From: Hymenobacter sp. GOD-10R
Lineage (GTDB): Bacteria > Bacteroidota > Bacteroidia > Cytophagales > Hymenobacteraceae
Reading direction: 5' to 3'
NCBI RefSeq assembly: GCF_035609205.1
Contig: NZ_CP141187.1
Span: forward strand, 1 to 64,000
DNA: 64,000 nucleotides
Both the position numbers and the translations under genes were made by a program. Shown here one piece after another: positions 63,787 through 64,000 of this stretch (position 1 is the stretch's first letter; each line of letters starts with the position of its first letter). Below the pieces are notes generated by a model that worked only from the letters and a program-made list of their open reading frames with translations, had not been told where the DNA came from and did no database searches.

Positions 63787-64000
63787 ATGATGACAAACTC
63801 CTCCTTGCAAAGCCTAGGCTTTGTTCCGACGACCAAAGAACGGAATAAGGCTCAGCCAACGTTTGACCAAGCCTGGCGCTACCGCCACGAACACCAAGCC
63901 CAAGATGGGACGTTGCTGTTCATTGAACACCCTTTTGGTATCAGTGTCTGCCGCCTTAGCGAAGTGGAAGCGCCCTTAGATATGCGCGACGTCGTCGCAA
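63787..64000 (+). CDS. Partial hypothetical protein running off the window
   Basis: An ATG-ATG start at 63787 opens at least 71 codons to the window end: a short N-terminus, then QAWRYRHEHQAQDGTLLFIEHPFGISVCRLS. The context (239 bases after the GNAT gene with no gene in between) fits a separate unit. The family is not recognised. Confidence 0.5.
   Translation, partial: MMTNSSLQSLGFVPTTKERNKAQPTFDQAWRYRHEHQAQDGTLLFIEHPFGISVCRLSEVEAPLDMRDVVA

Overview
The window looks like a chromosomal accessory region from a Hymenobacter-like Bacteroidota (Cytophagales). The supporting signs are C-terminal type IX secretion (T9SS) sorting domains on two large exported proteins, LytS/LytTR two-component pairs, an outer-membrane beta-barrel TonB receptor family protein, many IS1182/IS3/ISAs1 elements and a GC-rich backbone. 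The genus is inferred from style, not from a marker gene.

1-3.2 kb: the end of an exported HSL-type esterase and a LytS/LytTR pair. 3.4-20.2 kb: an AT-richer island holding a RiPP (ribosomally made, modified peptide) gene cluster. A minus-strand block runs from precursor peptide 2 (13.06 kb) through a LolA-like exported protein, a TonB-dependent outer-membrane protein, a ThiF-like leader-binding protein, a YcaO cyclodehydratase, a SagB-type dehydrogenase, an ABC exporter and precursor peptide 1 (3.78 kb). Divergent from it lies a full-length LanB dehydratase, then a LytS/LytTR pair on the opposite strand, then a 49-codon ORF and a LanC-like gene. The two precursors share an identical leader and a core of hydrophobic-Gly-Ser/Thr/Cys triplets. 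The enzyme set predicts azol(in)es plus dehydroamino acids. The LanC homologue lacks all three zinc ligands and the usual active-site His, so ring closure by canonical lanthionine formation is doubtful. This is the most novel system in the window.

20.2-27.5 kb: a decayed zone with an Imm35/YrhB-like pseudogene, three IS1182-type elements (one with an intact transposase), a PRiA4_ORF3-like pseudogene and a membrane-protein pseudogene. 27.9-31.4 kb: a giant exported lipase with a predicted propeller and T9SS tail. 31.7-32.9 kb: an IS3 element. 34.3-37.7 kb: a T9SS-exported protein with two seven-repeat FG-GAP propellers. 37.7-41 kb: a HigBA-like toxin-antitoxin operon and a pair of genes including a tail-fibre-like repeat protein.

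41.3-51.1 kb: mobile DNA (an ISAs1 element inserted in an IS1182 remnant, a serine resolvase, an IS1182-like element that truncates a MobV-type relaxase) enclosing a six-PAS histidine kinase gene and its CheY-like partner. 51.2-64 kb: mostly small Bacteroidota-type proteins, a KaiB homologue without KaiC nearby, a DUF2306-like membrane protein, an exported esterase, a fatty-acid desaturase, an HTTM membrane protein with its partner, and a GNAT acetyltransferase.

Several genes in the accessory zones are broken by a single in-frame stop codon, most often TAG, within an otherwise uninterrupted frame. This is reported separately because it may be genuine decay or a consensus-base problem. I see no tRNA, rRNA or CRISPR array.
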